Origin: Alphaproteobacteria bacterium
GTDB taxonomy: Bacteria; Pseudomonadota; Alphaproteobacteria; Caulobacterales; Caulobacteraceae
Assembly: GCA_018820205.1 (NCBI GenBank)
Contig: JAHJOK010000075.1
Span: 186,001-250,000, forward strand
DNA: 64,000 bases
Direction of reading: 5' to 3'
Shown piece after piece: positions 50,116 through 60,677 of the stretch; the stretch's first letter is position 1; each line of letters opens with the position of its first letter. Made by a program: the position numbers and the translations under genes. The notes under the pieces were generated by a model, which saw only the letters and a program-made list of their open reading frames with translations, was not told the DNA's origin and did not search any database.

Positions 50116-50134
50116 TCGCATCGACCGGATGCGA
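50116..50134. promoter_or_regulatory. Palindrome in the thrC/cysD divergent intergenic region
   Basis: TCGCATC-GACCG-GATGCGA, perfect 7-bp arms. Confidence 0.4.
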
Positions 50135-50264
50135 CCAGACCCTTGGGGCGAGGGTGTCCCCCCTATTATAGTGCAGCGCCGAGGCGTGGTTGATAGAAAG
50201 TCTGATCGGCGCTGACGATTTTGCTCGGGGTGCGCGCGTTGCGGGTTGGTGCTAGCGGACAATC

Positions 50265-51182
50265 GTGACCCAGCCGAAGCCAACGCCCCGCCTGACCCAC
50301 CTCCAGTCGCTGGAGGCCGAGAGCCTGCACATCCTGCGCGAGGTGGCGGCCGAGGTCGAACGTCCGGTGATGCTGTATTCGATCGGCAAGGATTCGGCCG
50401 TGATGCTGCATCTGGCCCGGAAGGCGTTCTGGCCGGCGCCGTTGCCGTTCCCGCTGATGCATGTCGATACAACGTGGAAGTTCAGGGAGATGTATGCGCT
50501 GCGCGATCAGGTCGCCGCCTCGCCCGACGTCGATCTGAAGATATGGATCAACGAGGACGCGCGGTCGCGCGATATCAACCCGTTCGACCATGGCTCGCTG
50601 CATACCGACCTGTGGAAGACCGAGGGGCTGAAACAGGCGCTGGACCATCACGGCTTCCAGGCCGCGTTCGGCGGCGCGAGGCGCGATGAAGAGAAGTCGC
50701 GGGCCAAGGAACGGGTGTTCTCGTTCCGCTCGGCCGGGCACCGGTGGGATCCCAAGACCCAGCGGCCCGAGCTGTGGAACCTGTACAATACGCGGATCGG
50801 AGCGGGGGAGAGCATCCGGGTCTTTCCGATCTCGAACTGGACCGAGCTGGATGTGTGGCAATACATCGAGCAGGAGGGGATCGCCGTCGTGCCCCTGTAT
50901 TTCGCCCAGCCGAGGCCGGTGGTCGAACGCGACGGGGCGTTGATCCTGGTCGACGACGCGCGGATGCGGCTGGCGCCCGGCGAGACCCCGACGGTGCGAT
51001 CGGTGCGGTTCAGGACGCTGGGCTGCTATCCGCTGACCGGGGCTGTCGAGAGCGAGGCGACGTCGGTGGCCGATATCATCGCCGAGATGAAGGCCTCGAC
51101 GACCTCCGAACGTCAGGGACGGGTGATCGATCACGACCAGACCGCCTCGATGGAGAAGAAGAAGGCGGAGGGCTATTTCTGA
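50265..51182 (+). CDS. cysD: Sulfate adenylyltransferase subunit 2
   Basis: [50 protein letters not shown]. Confidence 0.95.
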   Translation: MTQPKPTPRLTHLQSLEAESLHILREVAAEVERPVMLYSIGKDSAVMLHLARKAFWPAPLPFPLMHVDTTWKFREMYALRDQVAASPDVDLKIWINEDARSRDINPFDHGSLHTDLWKTEGLKQALDHHGFQAAFGGARRDEEKSRAKERVFSFRSAGHRWDPKTQRPELWNLYNTRIGAGESIRVFPISNWTELDVWQYIEQEGIAVVPLYFAQPRPVVERDGALILVDDARMRLAPGETPTVRSVRFRTLGCYPLTGAVESEATSVADIIAEMKASTTSERQGRVIDHDQTASMEKKKAEGYF

Positions 51183-53020
51183 TGGCCGCCGTGACGGAGA
51201 AATCCCTGCTGCGGTTCATCACCTGCGGGTCGGTGGACGACGGCAAATCGACCCTGATCGGGCGGCTGCTGTACGACACCAGGACCATACTGGATGATCA
51301 GATGATCGCGCTGGAGGCGGATTCCAGACGAGTCGGCACGCAAGGGGAGGGCATCGATTTCGCCCTGCTGGTCGACGGTCTGGCGGCCGAGCGTGAACAG
51401 GGCATCACCATCGACGTGGCCTATCGATTCTTCGCCACCGAACAGCGGAAATTCATCGTTGCCGACACGCCGGGGCACGAGCAGTACACGCGCAACATGG
51501 TCACCGGCGCCTCGACCGCCGACGCGGCCGTGATCCTGATCGACGCGCGCAAGGGCGTGCTGGTCCAGACCCGGCGGCATTCCTATCTCGTCGCCCTGCT
51601 GGGCATCCGGAAGGTCGTGCTGGCGGTCAACAAGATGGATCTGGTCGGCTGGGACGCGGACCTGTTCGCCGAGATCGTGGCCGACTATCGCGCCTTCGCC
51701 GACAGCATCGGGCTGGACGACGTGACGCCTATCGCCCTGTCGGGACTGACAGGCCAGGGCGTGGTCGCCCCGGCGCCCGCGCCCTTCACCGGGCCGACGC
51801 TGCTGCAGTGGCTGGAGGCGGTCGAGGTCGATGCGGACGCCGACGGGCCGTTCCGCATGCCGGTGCAGTGGGTCAATCGTCCGAACCCGGACTTTCGCGG
51901 TTTCGCCGGGCTGGTCGCGGCCGGGACGGCGCGTCCGGGCGATCGGGTGCGCGTCCTGCCGTCGGGGCGCGAGAGCCGGATCGACCGGATCGTGGCCATG
52001 CCCGACGACCTGACCGAAGCGGCGGCCGGACGATCGGTCACCCTGACCCTGACCGACGAGATCGACATCTCGCGCGGCGACGTGATCGTGGCGGCGGATG
52101 CGCCCGCCGAGGTGGCGGACCAGTTCGAGGCGACAATCGTCTGGATGGACGAGGAGACCCTGTCGCCCGGACGGTCCTATCTGTTGAAGATCGGGGCGCG
52201 GACGGCGACGGCCCAGGTCACGGCGATCCGGCACCAGGTCAACGTCAACACCCTGGAGAAGCTGGCCGCCAGGCGGCTGGAGCTGAACGACATCGCGGTG
52301 TGCAACATCTCGCTGGACCGGCAGATCGCGTTCGAACCCTATGCCGTCAATCGCGACCTGGGCGGGTTCATCCTGATCGATCGGATCACCAACCGCACGG
52401 TGGGGGCGGGGATGATCCATTTCGCCTTGCGCCGGGCCGAGAACATCCACTGGCAGGCGATCGACGTGGACCGCGCGGCGCGGGCGGCGATGAAGGGCCA
52501 GAAGGGGGCCGTGGTCTGGCTGACCGGACTGTCCGGGGCCGGAAAGTCGACCATCGCCAACCTGGTCGACAAGCGTCTGCACGCCCTGGGACGCCACACC
52601 TATCTGCTCGATGGCGACAACGTCCGCCACGGACTGAACCGCGACCTGGGATTCACCGAGGAGGACCGGGTCGAGAACATCCGCCGGGTCGCCGAGGTGG
52701 CGCGGCTGATGGCCGACGCGGGCCTGATCGTCATCACCGCCTTCATCTCTCCGTTCCGGGCCGAGCGGCGGATGGCGCGGGAGATGATGGCCGATGGCGA
52801 GTTCGTCGAGGTGTTCGTCGATGCGCCCCTGGCCCTGGCCGAGGCGCGCGACGTCAAGGGGCTGTACGCCAAGGCGCGGGCCGGGGCGCTGAAGAATTTC
52901 ACCGGGGTGGACAGTCCCTATGAGGCGCCCGAACTGGCTGAAATCCACATCGACGCCACGTCCGTCAGCGCGGTCGAGGCGGCCGAGACGATCGTGCGGC
53001 GGCTGGGGCTGGCGGACTGA
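51182..53020 (+). CDS. cysN: Bifunctional sulfate adenylyltransferase subunit 1/adenylylsulfate kinase
   Basis: [18 protein letters not shown] GTPase N-terminus; C-terminal APS kinase [23 protein letters not shown]...[16 protein letters not shown]. Confidence 0.95.
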   Translation: MAAVTEKSLLRFITCGSVDDGKSTLIGRLLYDTRTILDDQMIALEADSRRVGTQGEGIDFALLVDGLAAEREQGITIDVAYRFFATEQRKFIVADTPGHEQYTRNMVTGASTADAAVILIDARKGVLVQTRRHSYLVALLGIRKVVLAVNKMDLVGWDADLFAEIVADYRAFADSIGLDDVTPIALSGLTGQGVVAPAPAPFTGPTLLQWLEAVEVDADADGPFRMPVQWVNRPNPDFRGFAGLVAAGTARPGDRVRVLPSGRESRIDRIVAMPDDLTEAAAGRSVTLTLTDEIDISRGDVIVAADAPAEVADQFEATIVWMDEETLSPGRSYLLKIGARTATAQVTAIRHQVNVNTLEKLAARRLELNDIAVCNISLDRQIAFEPYAVNRDLGGFILIDRITNRTVGAGMIHFALRRAENIHWQAIDVDRAARAAMKGQKGAVVWLTGLSGAGKSTIANLVDKRLHALGRHTYLLDGDNVRHGLNRDLGFTEEDRVENIRRVAEVARLMADAGLIVITAFISPFRAERRMAREMMADGEFVEVFVDAPLALAEARDVKGLYAKARAGALKNFTGVDSPYEAPELAEIHIDATSVSAVEAAETIVRRLGLAD

Positions 53021-53024
53021 CCCG

Positions 53025-53043
53025 CCTTCAGGAAATCTGAAGG
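53025..53043. terminator. Hairpin between convergent cysN and the LysR-type gene
   Basis: CCTTCAG-GAAAT-CTGAAGG; no strong T tract. Confidence 0.45.
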
Positions 53044-53050
53044 GACGCCT

Positions 53051-53980
53051 CTAGAGCGGGTCCATGTTGTTGTCGTGATCCACGGCCTGTCGCTTCAGCC
53101 AGGCGATGAAGGCCAGGGCGCTGGCCGAGGCGGGTCGGTCGCGCGGCATGACGACGTGATAGGCGAACCCGACCGCCTCGGACCCGTCGGCGAAAGGGGC
53201 GACCAGACGGCCCGAACTGAGGTCGGCCTGGGCCAGGGTGCGTTTGGCCAGGGCGACCCCGCGCCCGGCGATGGCCGCCTCGATCAACAGACTGGACTGG
53301 TTGTAGCGCGAGCCCCGGCGAGGGTCAGGATGGCGGACCTTCCGCGCCTTCAGCCACATGGCCCAGTCGGGGCGGCTGGGGTCGGTGTCGGCGGTGACGT
53401 CGTGCAGCAGGGTGTGGTGGACCAGGTCAGCCGGCGAGGCGATCGGATGAGGGCCGGCCATCAGGCGCGGGGCGCAGACCGGCAGGACGGTCTCGGTCAT
53501 CAACAGCTGCGAGACATGGCCGCCATAGCCGCCGGGACCATAGCGTACGGCCAGGTCGGCGGCGCCCTCGGTCAGGTCGACCGGCTCCATGTCGGCGGAA
53601 ATCCAGACCTCGATCTCCGGATGGGCGGCGTGGAAATCGTCCATGCGGGGCATCAGCCATTTGGCCGCGAACGAGGGGGCGACGCTGACCGAAATCTGGC
53701 GCCGCCGCGGCGGTTCGCGCAGCAGGGCCGAGGCGTCCATCAGCCGTTCGAACCCCTCGCGCAGCAGGGGGGCGGCGGCGCGGCCCAGGTCGGTGATCTG
53801 CAGCCCTTTGGCCTCGCGCTTGAACAGGGGGCCGCCGACGGTGTCCTCCAGCAGGCGGATCTGCTGGCTGACGGCGCCCGGGGTGACCGACAGCTCGTCC
53901 GCCGCACGGGTGAAGTTCAGATGCCGGGCCGCGCTTTCGAAGGCGCGGAGGGCGTTGAGCGGGAGGAGGGGACGGGCCAT
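53051..53980 (-). CDS. LysR-type transcriptional regulator (GcvA-like)
   Basis: LPLNALRAFESAARHLNFTRAADELSVTPGAVSQQIRLLEDTVGGPLFKR. Confidence 0.93.
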   Translation of the reverse strand: MARPLLPLNALRAFESAARHLNFTRAADELSVTPGAVSQQIRLLEDTVGGPLFKREAKGLQITDLGRAAAPLLREGFERLMDASALLREPPRRRQISVSVAPSFAAKWLMPRMDDFHAAHPEIEVWISADMEPVDLTEGAADLAVRYGPGGYGGHVSQLLMTETVLPVCAPRLMAGPHPIASPADLVHHTLLHDVTADTDPSRPDWAMWLKARKVRHPDPRRGSRYNQSSLLIEAAIAGRGVALAKRTLAQADLSSGRLVAPFADGSEAVGFAYHVVMPRDRPASASALAFIAWLKRQAVDHDNNMDPL

Positions 53981-54102
53981 GACCCTAGAAATCCTAAAGG
54001 CGCGCAAAAGACAATCTGGTTTGTGAAGGCGGTCGGAGCGGGTCGATAGTCGGGGGACGCCGTGACGGCCGGACCGCCGTCTCGGCGCGGAGCCCGAACC
54101 CC

Positions 54103-55488
54103 ATGCGCGTCTTTCTCGCATCCATCCCCCTGGAGACCGCCCGCGTCGTCGTGATCGGCGGCGGCGAGGCCGCTCTGGCCAAGCTGCGGCTGTTCGTCGA
54201 TAGCCCGGCCGAAGTGCTCTGGTTCGCGCCGGAGGGGGCGCCCGAGGGACCGGAGGCGCCGACCACGGCTCCGGCGGCGATCGCGCGCACGCCCGGCGCC
54301 GACGATCTGGCCGGCGCGCGGCTGGTCTTCATCGCGGTGGATGATGCGGGCGAGGCTGCGCGCCTGGCGGATCTCGCGCGCGCTGCGGGGGCACAGGTCA
54401 ATGTCGTTGATCGTCCGGCGCTGAGCGATTTCCAGACTCCGGCCCTGATCGACCGGGATCAGGTCGTGGTCGGCATCGCCACCGGCGGTACGGCGCCCAT
54501 CCTGGCGCGCGATCTGCGCTCCCGGATCGAGGCGGTGCTGCCGATGTCGCTGGGGCCGCTGGCGCGACTGGCGGGCGATCTGCGCGACACGGTCAAGGCG
54601 ACCGTGCCCGATTTTCTGGCGCGGAGGCGGTTCTGGGAGAAGGCGTTTCGAGGGCCTGCGGCGGAATTGGCCGGGGCAGGCAAGGCGGCCGAGGCACGGC
54701 GCGAGATGCTCCGTCTACTGAATATATGCGCGCCCGAGGCGGGCGTGGTGCATATTGTCGGGGCGGGGCCGGGCGACCCGGAGCTGCTGACGCTGAAGGC
54801 GCTGCGGGTGCTGCAGGACGCCGATGTGATCATCCACGACCGGCTGGTGCCCGAGGCGGTGCTTGCCCGCGCGCGGCGCGATGCGCGCAGGCTCTATGTC
54901 GGCAAGACGCGCGGCGACCATTCGGTGCCCCAGGACCAGATCGAACAGCTGATGGTCGACGAGGCGCGCGCCGGTCATCGGGTCGTGCGGCTGAAGGGCG
55001 GCGATCCGTTCGTGTTCGGCCGCGGCGGCGAGGAGCTGGAGGCCATGCGCAAGGCCGGCGTGGCGGTGTTCGTGGTGCCGGGGATCACGGCGGCCCTGGG
55101 CTGCGCGGCGTCGGCCGGGATCCCGCTGACGCACCGCGAACACGCCCAGTCGGTGACCTTCGTCACGGCGCAGGAAAAGCCGGGCGGCGCGGCCCCGGAC
55201 TGGCGGCGTCTGGCCGGACCGAACCAGACCCTGGCCGTCTATATGGGCGCGGGCCGGGCGGCGGAGACGGCGGCCGAACTGATCGCGGCGGGTCGGGCGG
55301 CGTCGACGCCGGTGGCGATCGTGGAGAACGGCTCGCGGCCGGACGAGCGGGTTTTGAACGGGACGCTGGAGGGTCTGGGCGGGTTGGTGGCGCGGTCCAA
55401 CCTGACCGGCCCGGCCCTGCTGTTCGTCGGCGAGTGCGCGGCGTTCAGCGCGGCCGAACTGGACGTGCGGGCGGAGGCGGCGGCATGA
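54103..55488 (+). CDS. cysG: Siroheme synthase
   Basis: VVVIGGGEAALAKLRLF N-terminal precorrin-2 dehydrogenase; VHIVGAGPGDPELLTLKALRVLQDADVIIHDRLV methyltransferase. Confidence 0.95.
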   Translation: MRVFLASIPLETARVVVIGGGEAALAKLRLFVDSPAEVLWFAPEGAPEGPEAPTTAPAAIARTPGADDLAGARLVFIAVDDAGEAARLADLARAAGAQVNVVDRPALSDFQTPALIDRDQVVVGIATGGTAPILARDLRSRIEAVLPMSLGPLARLAGDLRDTVKATVPDFLARRRFWEKAFRGPAAELAGAGKAAEARREMLRLLNICAPEAGVVHIVGAGPGDPELLTLKALRVLQDADVIIHDRLVPEAVLARARRDARRLYVGKTRGDHSVPQDQIEQLMVDEARAGHRVVRLKGGDPFVFGRGGEELEAMRKAGVAVFVVPGITAALGCAASAGIPLTHREHAQSVTFVTAQEKPGGAAPDWRRLAGPNQTLAVYMGAGRAAETAAELIAAGRAASTPVAIVENGSRPDERVLNGTLEGLGGLVARSNLTGPALLFVGECAAFSAAELDVRAEAAA

Positions 55489-55832
55489 AGATCGTGACCG
55501 CCAACCGGCTGAGCGACGGACGGGTGCTGTATCTTGGCGCCGGCGACCGGGCCGTCACGGGCGTCGGCGAAGCGGCGGTGTTCGACGCGGGCGCGGCCGA
55601 TGCGGCCCTGGCGGTCGCGGCGGCGCGGCCGGACGTTTTCGTCAATCCCTATCTGGTCGAGGTGGGCGAGCACGCGTTCACCGGCCGCGACCGGCTGAAA
55701 GAATCGATCCGGGCGGCCGGCCCGACCGTGGGGCACAGCCTGGATCATGGAGCGCGGACCTCCAGGTCCGCATCCGCCAAGCCCATCAAAGAAGCGGACC
55801 TGGAGGTCCGCGCTCCGAATAGGGCCGTCTGA
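55485..55832 (+). CDS. DUF2849 protein with repeat-derived C-terminal tail
   Basis: KIVTANRLSDGRVLYLG...; tail [28 protein letters not shown] is encoded by the family 2 palindrome. Confidence 0.85.
   Translation: MKIVTANRLSDGRVLYLGAGDRAVTGVGEAAVFDAGAADAALAVAAARPDVFVNPYLVEVGEHAFTGRDRLKESIRAAGPTVGHSLDHGARTSRSASAKPIKEADLEVRAPNRAV
55749..55816. repeat. Palindromic repeat, family 2, inside the DUF2849 coding sequence
   Basis: GGAGCGCGGACCTCCAGGTCCGC...GCGGACCTGGAGGTCCGCGCTCC, perfect 23-bp arms. Confidence 0.93.
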
Positions 55833-57499
55833 TGTACCGCTATGACGAGTTCGACGCCGCCCTGGTGCGCGAGCGGGTCGAGGAATTCCGCGATCAGGTC
55901 GAACGCCGGGTCTCGGGCGCCCTGACCGAGGACGAGTTCAAGCCGCTGCGGCTGATGAACGGCGTCTATCTGCAACTGCACGCCTATATGCTGCGGGTCG
56001 CCGTGCCCTATGGCGTGATGAACGGCGGCCAGATGCGCAGGCTGGCCCACGTCGCCCGGACCTATGACAAGGGCTATGGGCATTTCACGACGCGGACGAA
56101 CATCCAGTTCAACTGGCCCGCGCTGAGCGATCTGCCGGCGATCCTGACGGAGCTGGCCGAGGTCGAGATGCACGCCATCCAGACCAGCGGAAACTGCATC
56201 CGGAACGTCACCACCGACGTCTTCGCGGGCGCCGCCGACGACGAGATCGAGGATCCGCGCCCGTGGTGCGAAATCCTGCGCCAATGGTCGACCATCCACC
56301 CCGAGTTCTCGTTCCTGCCGCGCAAATTCAAGATCGCGGTGATCGGCGCCGAGAAGGACCGCGCGGCCATTCGGACGCATGATGTCGGCCTGCGCATCGT
56401 GCGCGGTGACGACGGCGGGACGGCGTTTCAGGTGTTCGTCGGGGGTGGGCAGGGGCGGTTGCCTCACATCGGGCAGGAGATCGCGGCGGCGGTGCCGGGG
56501 TCCGAGATCCTGGCCTATCTGACCGCCATCCTGCGGGCCTACAACCTGCTGGGACGGCGCGACAACATCCACAAGGCGCGGATCAAGATCCTGGTCGCGT
56601 CGCTGGGGATCGAGGCGTTCCGCGAGGAGGTCGAACGCCAGTTCGCGACCCTGCGTCAGGAGGACCTGCGCATTCCCGACGCCGAGATGGCGCGGATCAA
56701 GGCCTATTTCGCGCCGCCGCCGTTCGCCGACCTGCCGCGGACGTCGGGCGCCTTCGACCGGGCGGTTCTGGCCGATCCCGACTTCGCCCGTTTCAGCCGG
56801 ACCAACGTCCGTCGCCATCGTCAGGCGGGATACGCCAGCGTGGTGATCTCGCTGAAGCCGCTGGACGGCGTCCCCGGCGACATCACCGCCGAACAGATGG
56901 AGGCGGTCGCCGACCTGGCCCAGCGGTATTCGTTCGACGAGGTGCGCGGGGCCTATGAGCAGAACCTGGTCCTGCCCCACGTCCGGCTGGACGACACTCC
57001 GGCCTTGTGGCGCGCGCTGCTGAAGGCCGGGCTGGCGACCGCCAACGCCGATCTGGCCACCGACATCATCGCCTGCCCGGGTCTGGACTACTGCAGCCTG
57101 GCCAACGCCCGCTCGATCCCGGTGGCGCAGGACCTGTCGCGCCGTCTGGCGGACCTGGCCTGGCAGGAGGACGTCGGACCGGTGCGGATCAACATGAGCG
57201 GCTGCATCAACGCCTGCGGCCATCACCACGTCGGCCATATCGGCGTGCTGGGCGTCGATCGGAAGGGCGAGGAATACTACCAGATCACGGTCGGCGGCTC
57301 GCCCGACGAACAGGCGGCCTTGGGCGAGATCGTCGGCCGCAGCTTGGCCGCCGACGAGGTCGCCCCCGCAATCCAGCGCGCGCTGGACCGCTATCTGGTC
57401 ATCCGAGAACAGGGCGAGCGGTTCATCGACACAGTGCGGCGCGTCGGCGCCGATCCCTTCCGCCAAGCCATTTACGAGCCGATCGATGCTGCTGCTTGA
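55832..57499 (+). CDS. cysI: Nitrite/sulfite reductase (siroheme/4Fe-4S)
   Basis: GYGHFTTRTNIQFNWP, TSGNCIRNVTTDVFAG, CPGLDYCSLANARS, NMSGCINACGHHHVGHIGVLGVDRKGEEYYQITVGG. Confidence 0.93.
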   Translation: MYRYDEFDAALVRERVEEFRDQVERRVSGALTEDEFKPLRLMNGVYLQLHAYMLRVAVPYGVMNGGQMRRLAHVARTYDKGYGHFTTRTNIQFNWPALSDLPAILTELAEVEMHAIQTSGNCIRNVTTDVFAGAADDEIEDPRPWCEILRQWSTIHPEFSFLPRKFKIAVIGAEKDRAAIRTHDVGLRIVRGDDGGTAFQVFVGGGQGRLPHIGQEIAAAVPGSEILAYLTAILRAYNLLGRRDNIHKARIKILVASLGIEAFREEVERQFATLRQEDLRIPDAEMARIKAYFAPPPFADLPRTSGAFDRAVLADPDFARFSRTNVRRHRQAGYASVVISLKPLDGVPGDITAEQMEAVADLAQRYSFDEVRGAYEQNLVLPHVRLDDTPALWRALLKAGLATANADLATDIIACPGLDYCSLANARSIPVAQDLSRRLADLAWQEDVGPVRINMSGCINACGHHHVGHIGVLGVDRKGEEYYQITVGGSPDEQAALGEIVGRSLAADEVAPAIQRALDRYLVIREQGERFIDTVRRVGADPFRQAIYEPIDAAA

Positions 57500-58559
57500 G
57501 CCCACCGTCGCGGGGATCCGCCTGCCTGTCTCCACCCCGCAGGACGAGGTCGAGGCCGCCGCCGGCGGGGCGGAGACCCTGGTGCTGGAGTTCGCCGCAT
57601 TCCGCGACGGGCGGGGGTTCTCGCTGGCCTCGATCCTGCGCGAGCGAGGATATCGCGGGCGGCTGGTCGCGGCGGGTCATGTGCTGCCCGATCAGGCGCG
57701 GCATCTGGCCCGGTCGGGATTCGATGCGGTCGAGCGACCGGTCGGCGACGATCCGGCGCCCTGGGCCCGGATGCTGGATGCGTTCGACGTGGTCTATCAG
57801 CCGGCCACGGACGAGACTCGCCCCGCTTGGAGACGCCGGGCCGCAGCCGCCGCCTCGAACCCTGAACGTCTGGCCGCCCTGCTGAACGCCCAGACGCGCG
57901 ACGCCGATGCGGTCGATATCCTGCGCGCGGCCTTCGCCGTGCCCGGTCTGAAGCTGGGCGTGCTGTCGTCGTTCGGGGCCGAGGCGGCGGTGCTGCTGGA
58001 CCTGGTGGCAAGGACGCGGCCACAGACGCCGGTGATCTTTCTGGAGACGGGCCAGCATTTCCTGCAGACCCTGCAATACCGCAAACAGCTGAGCGACCGG
58101 CTGGGGCTGACCGATGTGCGTCTGGTCACGCCGACCGCCGACGAGCGGACCTCGATCGATCCCGGGGACGATCTGTGGCGCACCGATCCCGACGCTTGCT
58201 GCGACCTGCGCAAGGTGCGGCCGATGGCGCGGGCGGCGGCCGGGTTCGACGGGCTGATCACCGGACGAAAACGCTATCAGGCCGCGACACGACTGACGCT
58301 CGAGGTGTTCGAGGTGCTGGACGGGCAGTTGCGGGTCAATCCGCTGGCCGGGTGGAGCGCCGAGGACATCGAGGACTACGCGGCCGCCCGCGACCTTCCG
58401 CGACACCCGCTGGTGGAACAGGGCTATGCCTCGATCGGCTGCTGGCCCTGCACATCGGTCGTGGCGCCCGGCGCCGATGCGCGATCCGGCCGCTGGTCGG
58501 GCGTGGACAAGGTGGAGTGCGGCATTCACCTTGGCGCGCGGCTGGCCTCTGCCGCCTGA
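57486..58559 (+). CDS. cysH: DUF934-phosphoadenylylsulfate reductase fusion
   Basis: N-terminal ERGYRGRLVAAGHVLPDQARHLARSGFDAVE (DUF934-like); C-terminal LSSFGAEAAVLLDLVAR, CCDLRKVRPMARA, IGCWPCTSVVAPG, ECGIH. Confidence 0.9.
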   Translation: MLLLEPTVAGIRLPVSTPQDEVEAAAGGAETLVLEFAAFRDGRGFSLASILRERGYRGRLVAAGHVLPDQARHLARSGFDAVERPVGDDPAPWARMLDAFDVVYQPATDETRPAWRRRAAAAASNPERLAALLNAQTRDADAVDILRAAFAVPGLKLGVLSSFGAEAAVLLDLVARTRPQTPVIFLETGQHFLQTLQYRKQLSDRLGLTDVRLVTPTADERTSIDPGDDLWRTDPDACCDLRKVRPMARAAAGFDGLITGRKRYQAATRLTLEVFEVLDGQLRVNPLAGWSAEDIEDYAAARDLPRHPLVEQGYASIGCWPCTSVVAPGADARSGRWSGVDKVECGIHLGARLASAA

Positions 58560-58580
58560 TCCCGTTCCGCAAGAGACCCC

Positions 58581-59606
58581 ATGCCCGTCACGTCATCGAT
58601 CATCGACCTCATCGGCAACACGCCGCTGATCCGGCTGAACCGCCTGTCGGAGGCGACCGGCTGTGAAATCCTGGGCAAGGCCGAGTTCATGAATCCCGGC
58701 CAGTCGATCAAGGACCGCGCGGCTCTGTCGATCGTCCGCGCCGCCCGCGCCAACGGGTCGTTGAGGCCCGGCGGGACGATCGTGGAGGGGACGGCGGGCA
58801 ATACCGGGATCGGCCTGGCCCTGGTCGGGGCCGCCCTGGGCCATCCGGTCGTGATCGTCATTCCCCGCACCCAGTCGGAAGAGAAGAAGTCCGCCATCCG
58901 CGCCCTGGGCGCCCGGCTGATCGAGGTGGACGCGGCCCCGTTCTCAAGCCCGAACCATTTCGTCCACTATTCCGGGCGGCTGGCCAAGGAACTGGAGGCG
59001 TCGGAACCGGACGGGGCGATCTGGGCGAACCAGTTCGACAACACCGCCAACCGCGACGCCCACTATACCGGCACCGGGCCCGAAATCTGGGAGCAGACCG
59101 GGGGCCGAATCGACGGCTTCGTCAGCGCGGTCGGGTCGGGCGGCACATTGGCGGGCGTCGGGGCGTTTCTGACGGAGCGCGATCCGTCGATCCAGGTCGC
59201 ACTGGCCGATCCGGCGGGCGCGTCCTTGTTTAACTGGTTCACCAAGGGAGAGATGACTGGCGAGGGATCGTCGATCACCGAGGGCATCGGGGTGGCGCGC
59301 ATCACCGGCAATCTGGAAGGCGTTTCGCCGGACCACGCCTATCGGATCGAGGACGCCGAGTTCCTGCCCATCCTGTTCGACCTGGTGATGCACGAGGGGC
59401 TGTCGCTGGGCGGATCGGCCGGGGTCAATCTGGCCGGAGCGGTCCGGCTGGCGCGCGAGCTGGGGCCGGGCAAGACCATCGTCACGGCTCTGTGCGACCC
59501 CGGCGCGCGCTATGCGTCCAAACTGTTCAATGCCGACTTTCTGGCGGGCAAGGGTCTGCCCCTGCCGCCGTGGACGCAGGCGGCCGGCCTGTCGTCGGCG
59601 GCCTGA
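58581..59606 (+). CDS. cysK: Cysteine synthase A
   Basis: LIGNTPLIRLNRLSEATGCEILGKAEFMNPGQSIKDRAALSIV; EGTAGNTGIGLALVG. Confidence 0.95.
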   Translation: MPVTSSIIDLIGNTPLIRLNRLSEATGCEILGKAEFMNPGQSIKDRAALSIVRAARANGSLRPGGTIVEGTAGNTGIGLALVGAALGHPVVIVIPRTQSEEKKSAIRALGARLIEVDAAPFSSPNHFVHYSGRLAKELEASEPDGAIWANQFDNTANRDAHYTGTGPEIWEQTGGRIDGFVSAVGSGGTLAGVGAFLTERDPSIQVALADPAGASLFNWFTKGEMTGEGSSITEGIGVARITGNLEGVSPDHAYRIEDAEFLPILFDLVMHEGLSLGGSAGVNLAGAVRLARELGPGKTIVTALCDPGARYASKLFNADFLAGKGLPLPPWTQAAGLSSAA

Positions 59607-59647
59607 AGGCTGACTTTGGACCTTTGTCCGGGTATGTGCTGCCCGAG

Positions 59648-60673
59648 ATGACGAACCACCCGCCCCACCGACTGTCCGTGGCCCCAATGATGGACTGGAC
59701 CGACCGGCATTGCCGGGCGTTTCACCGCGCCCTGACGACGCGGGCCCTGCTCTATACCGAGATGGTCACGGCGCCGGCGGTGATCCATGGGGACCGCGAA
59801 CGGCTGCTGGGGTTCGATGCGGTCGAGCATCCGGTGGCGCTGCAACTGGGCGGGTCCGATCCGGCGCAGTTGGCCGAGGCGGCGCGGATCGGCGCAGGGC
59901 TGGGTTATGACGAGATCAATCTGAACGTCGGCTGCCCCTCCGACCGGGTTCAGTCCGGCCGGTTCGGGGCGTGCCTGATGCGGGAGCCGGAAGTGGTCGC
60001 GGACTGCATGGCGGCGATCCGCGAGGCGGTGGATGTCCCCGCCACGGTCAAATGCCGGATCGGCGTGGACGATCAGGACCCGGCCGTCAGCCTGTTCGCC
60101 ACGGTGGACGCCTCGGCCGCCGTCGGCGTGACCACCTTCATCGTCCATGCGCGCAAGGCCTGGCTGAGCGGCCTGTCGCCCAAGGAGAACCGCGACGTGC
60201 CGCCGCTGGACTATGCGCTGGTGCGACGGCTGAAGCGCGAGCGTCCGCATCTGACCGTCTGCATCAATGGCGGGATCGGCTCGCTGGACGCGGCCGAGGC
60301 GCATCTGGACGACGCGGACGGAGTCGCGCTGGACGGGGTCATGCTGGGCCGGGCGGCCTATCATGAGCCGGCGATTTTGGGCGAGGTTGATCGGCGGCTG
60401 TTCGGCGCGACCGGCGGCGATATCGATCCGTTCGCGGCCATCGATCGCTACAAACCCTATCTGGCCGCGCGGCTTGGCGAGGGCTGGGGCCTGCATTCGA
60501 TGACGCGGCACATGCTGGGCGTCATGCACGGGCGGCCGGGGGCTCGGGCGTTCCGGCGCATCCTGACGGTCGAAGCGATCAAGCCCGGCGCGGGGCTGGA
60601 GGTGGTGGACCGCGCCGTCGAGGCGGTGCGAGACGCCGAGGCGCGGCGCGAGCGGATGGGCGAGGCGGCGTGA
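59648..60673 (+). CDS. dusA: tRNA-dihydrouridine(20/20a) synthase
   Basis: LSVAPMMDWTDRHCRAFHRALTTRALLYTEMVTA, NLNVGCPSDRVQSGRFGACLM. Confidence 0.95.
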   Translation: MTNHPPHRLSVAPMMDWTDRHCRAFHRALTTRALLYTEMVTAPAVIHGDRERLLGFDAVEHPVALQLGGSDPAQLAEAARIGAGLGYDEINLNVGCPSDRVQSGRFGACLMREPEVVADCMAAIREAVDVPATVKCRIGVDDQDPAVSLFATVDASAAVGVTTFIVHARKAWLSGLSPKENRDVPPLDYALVRRLKRERPHLTVCINGGIGSLDAAEAHLDDADGVALDGVMLGRAAYHEPAILGEVDRRLFGATGGDIDPFAAIDRYKPYLAARLGEGWGLHSMTRHMLGVMHGRPGARAFRRILTVEAIKPGAGLEVVDRAVEAVRDAEARRERMGEAA

Positions 60674-60677
60674 CGCC

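Noticed and set aside
55745-57535. 596-aa minus-strand ORF antisense to cysI
   Set aside because: Shadow ORF; its C-terminus (GARTSRSAS...DLEVRAP) is just the translated family 2 palindrome.
59648-60673. dusA as an integration site for a genomic island
   Set aside because: dusA is a known integration hotspot, but the flanking genes here are ordinary and no integrase or direct repeats were seen.
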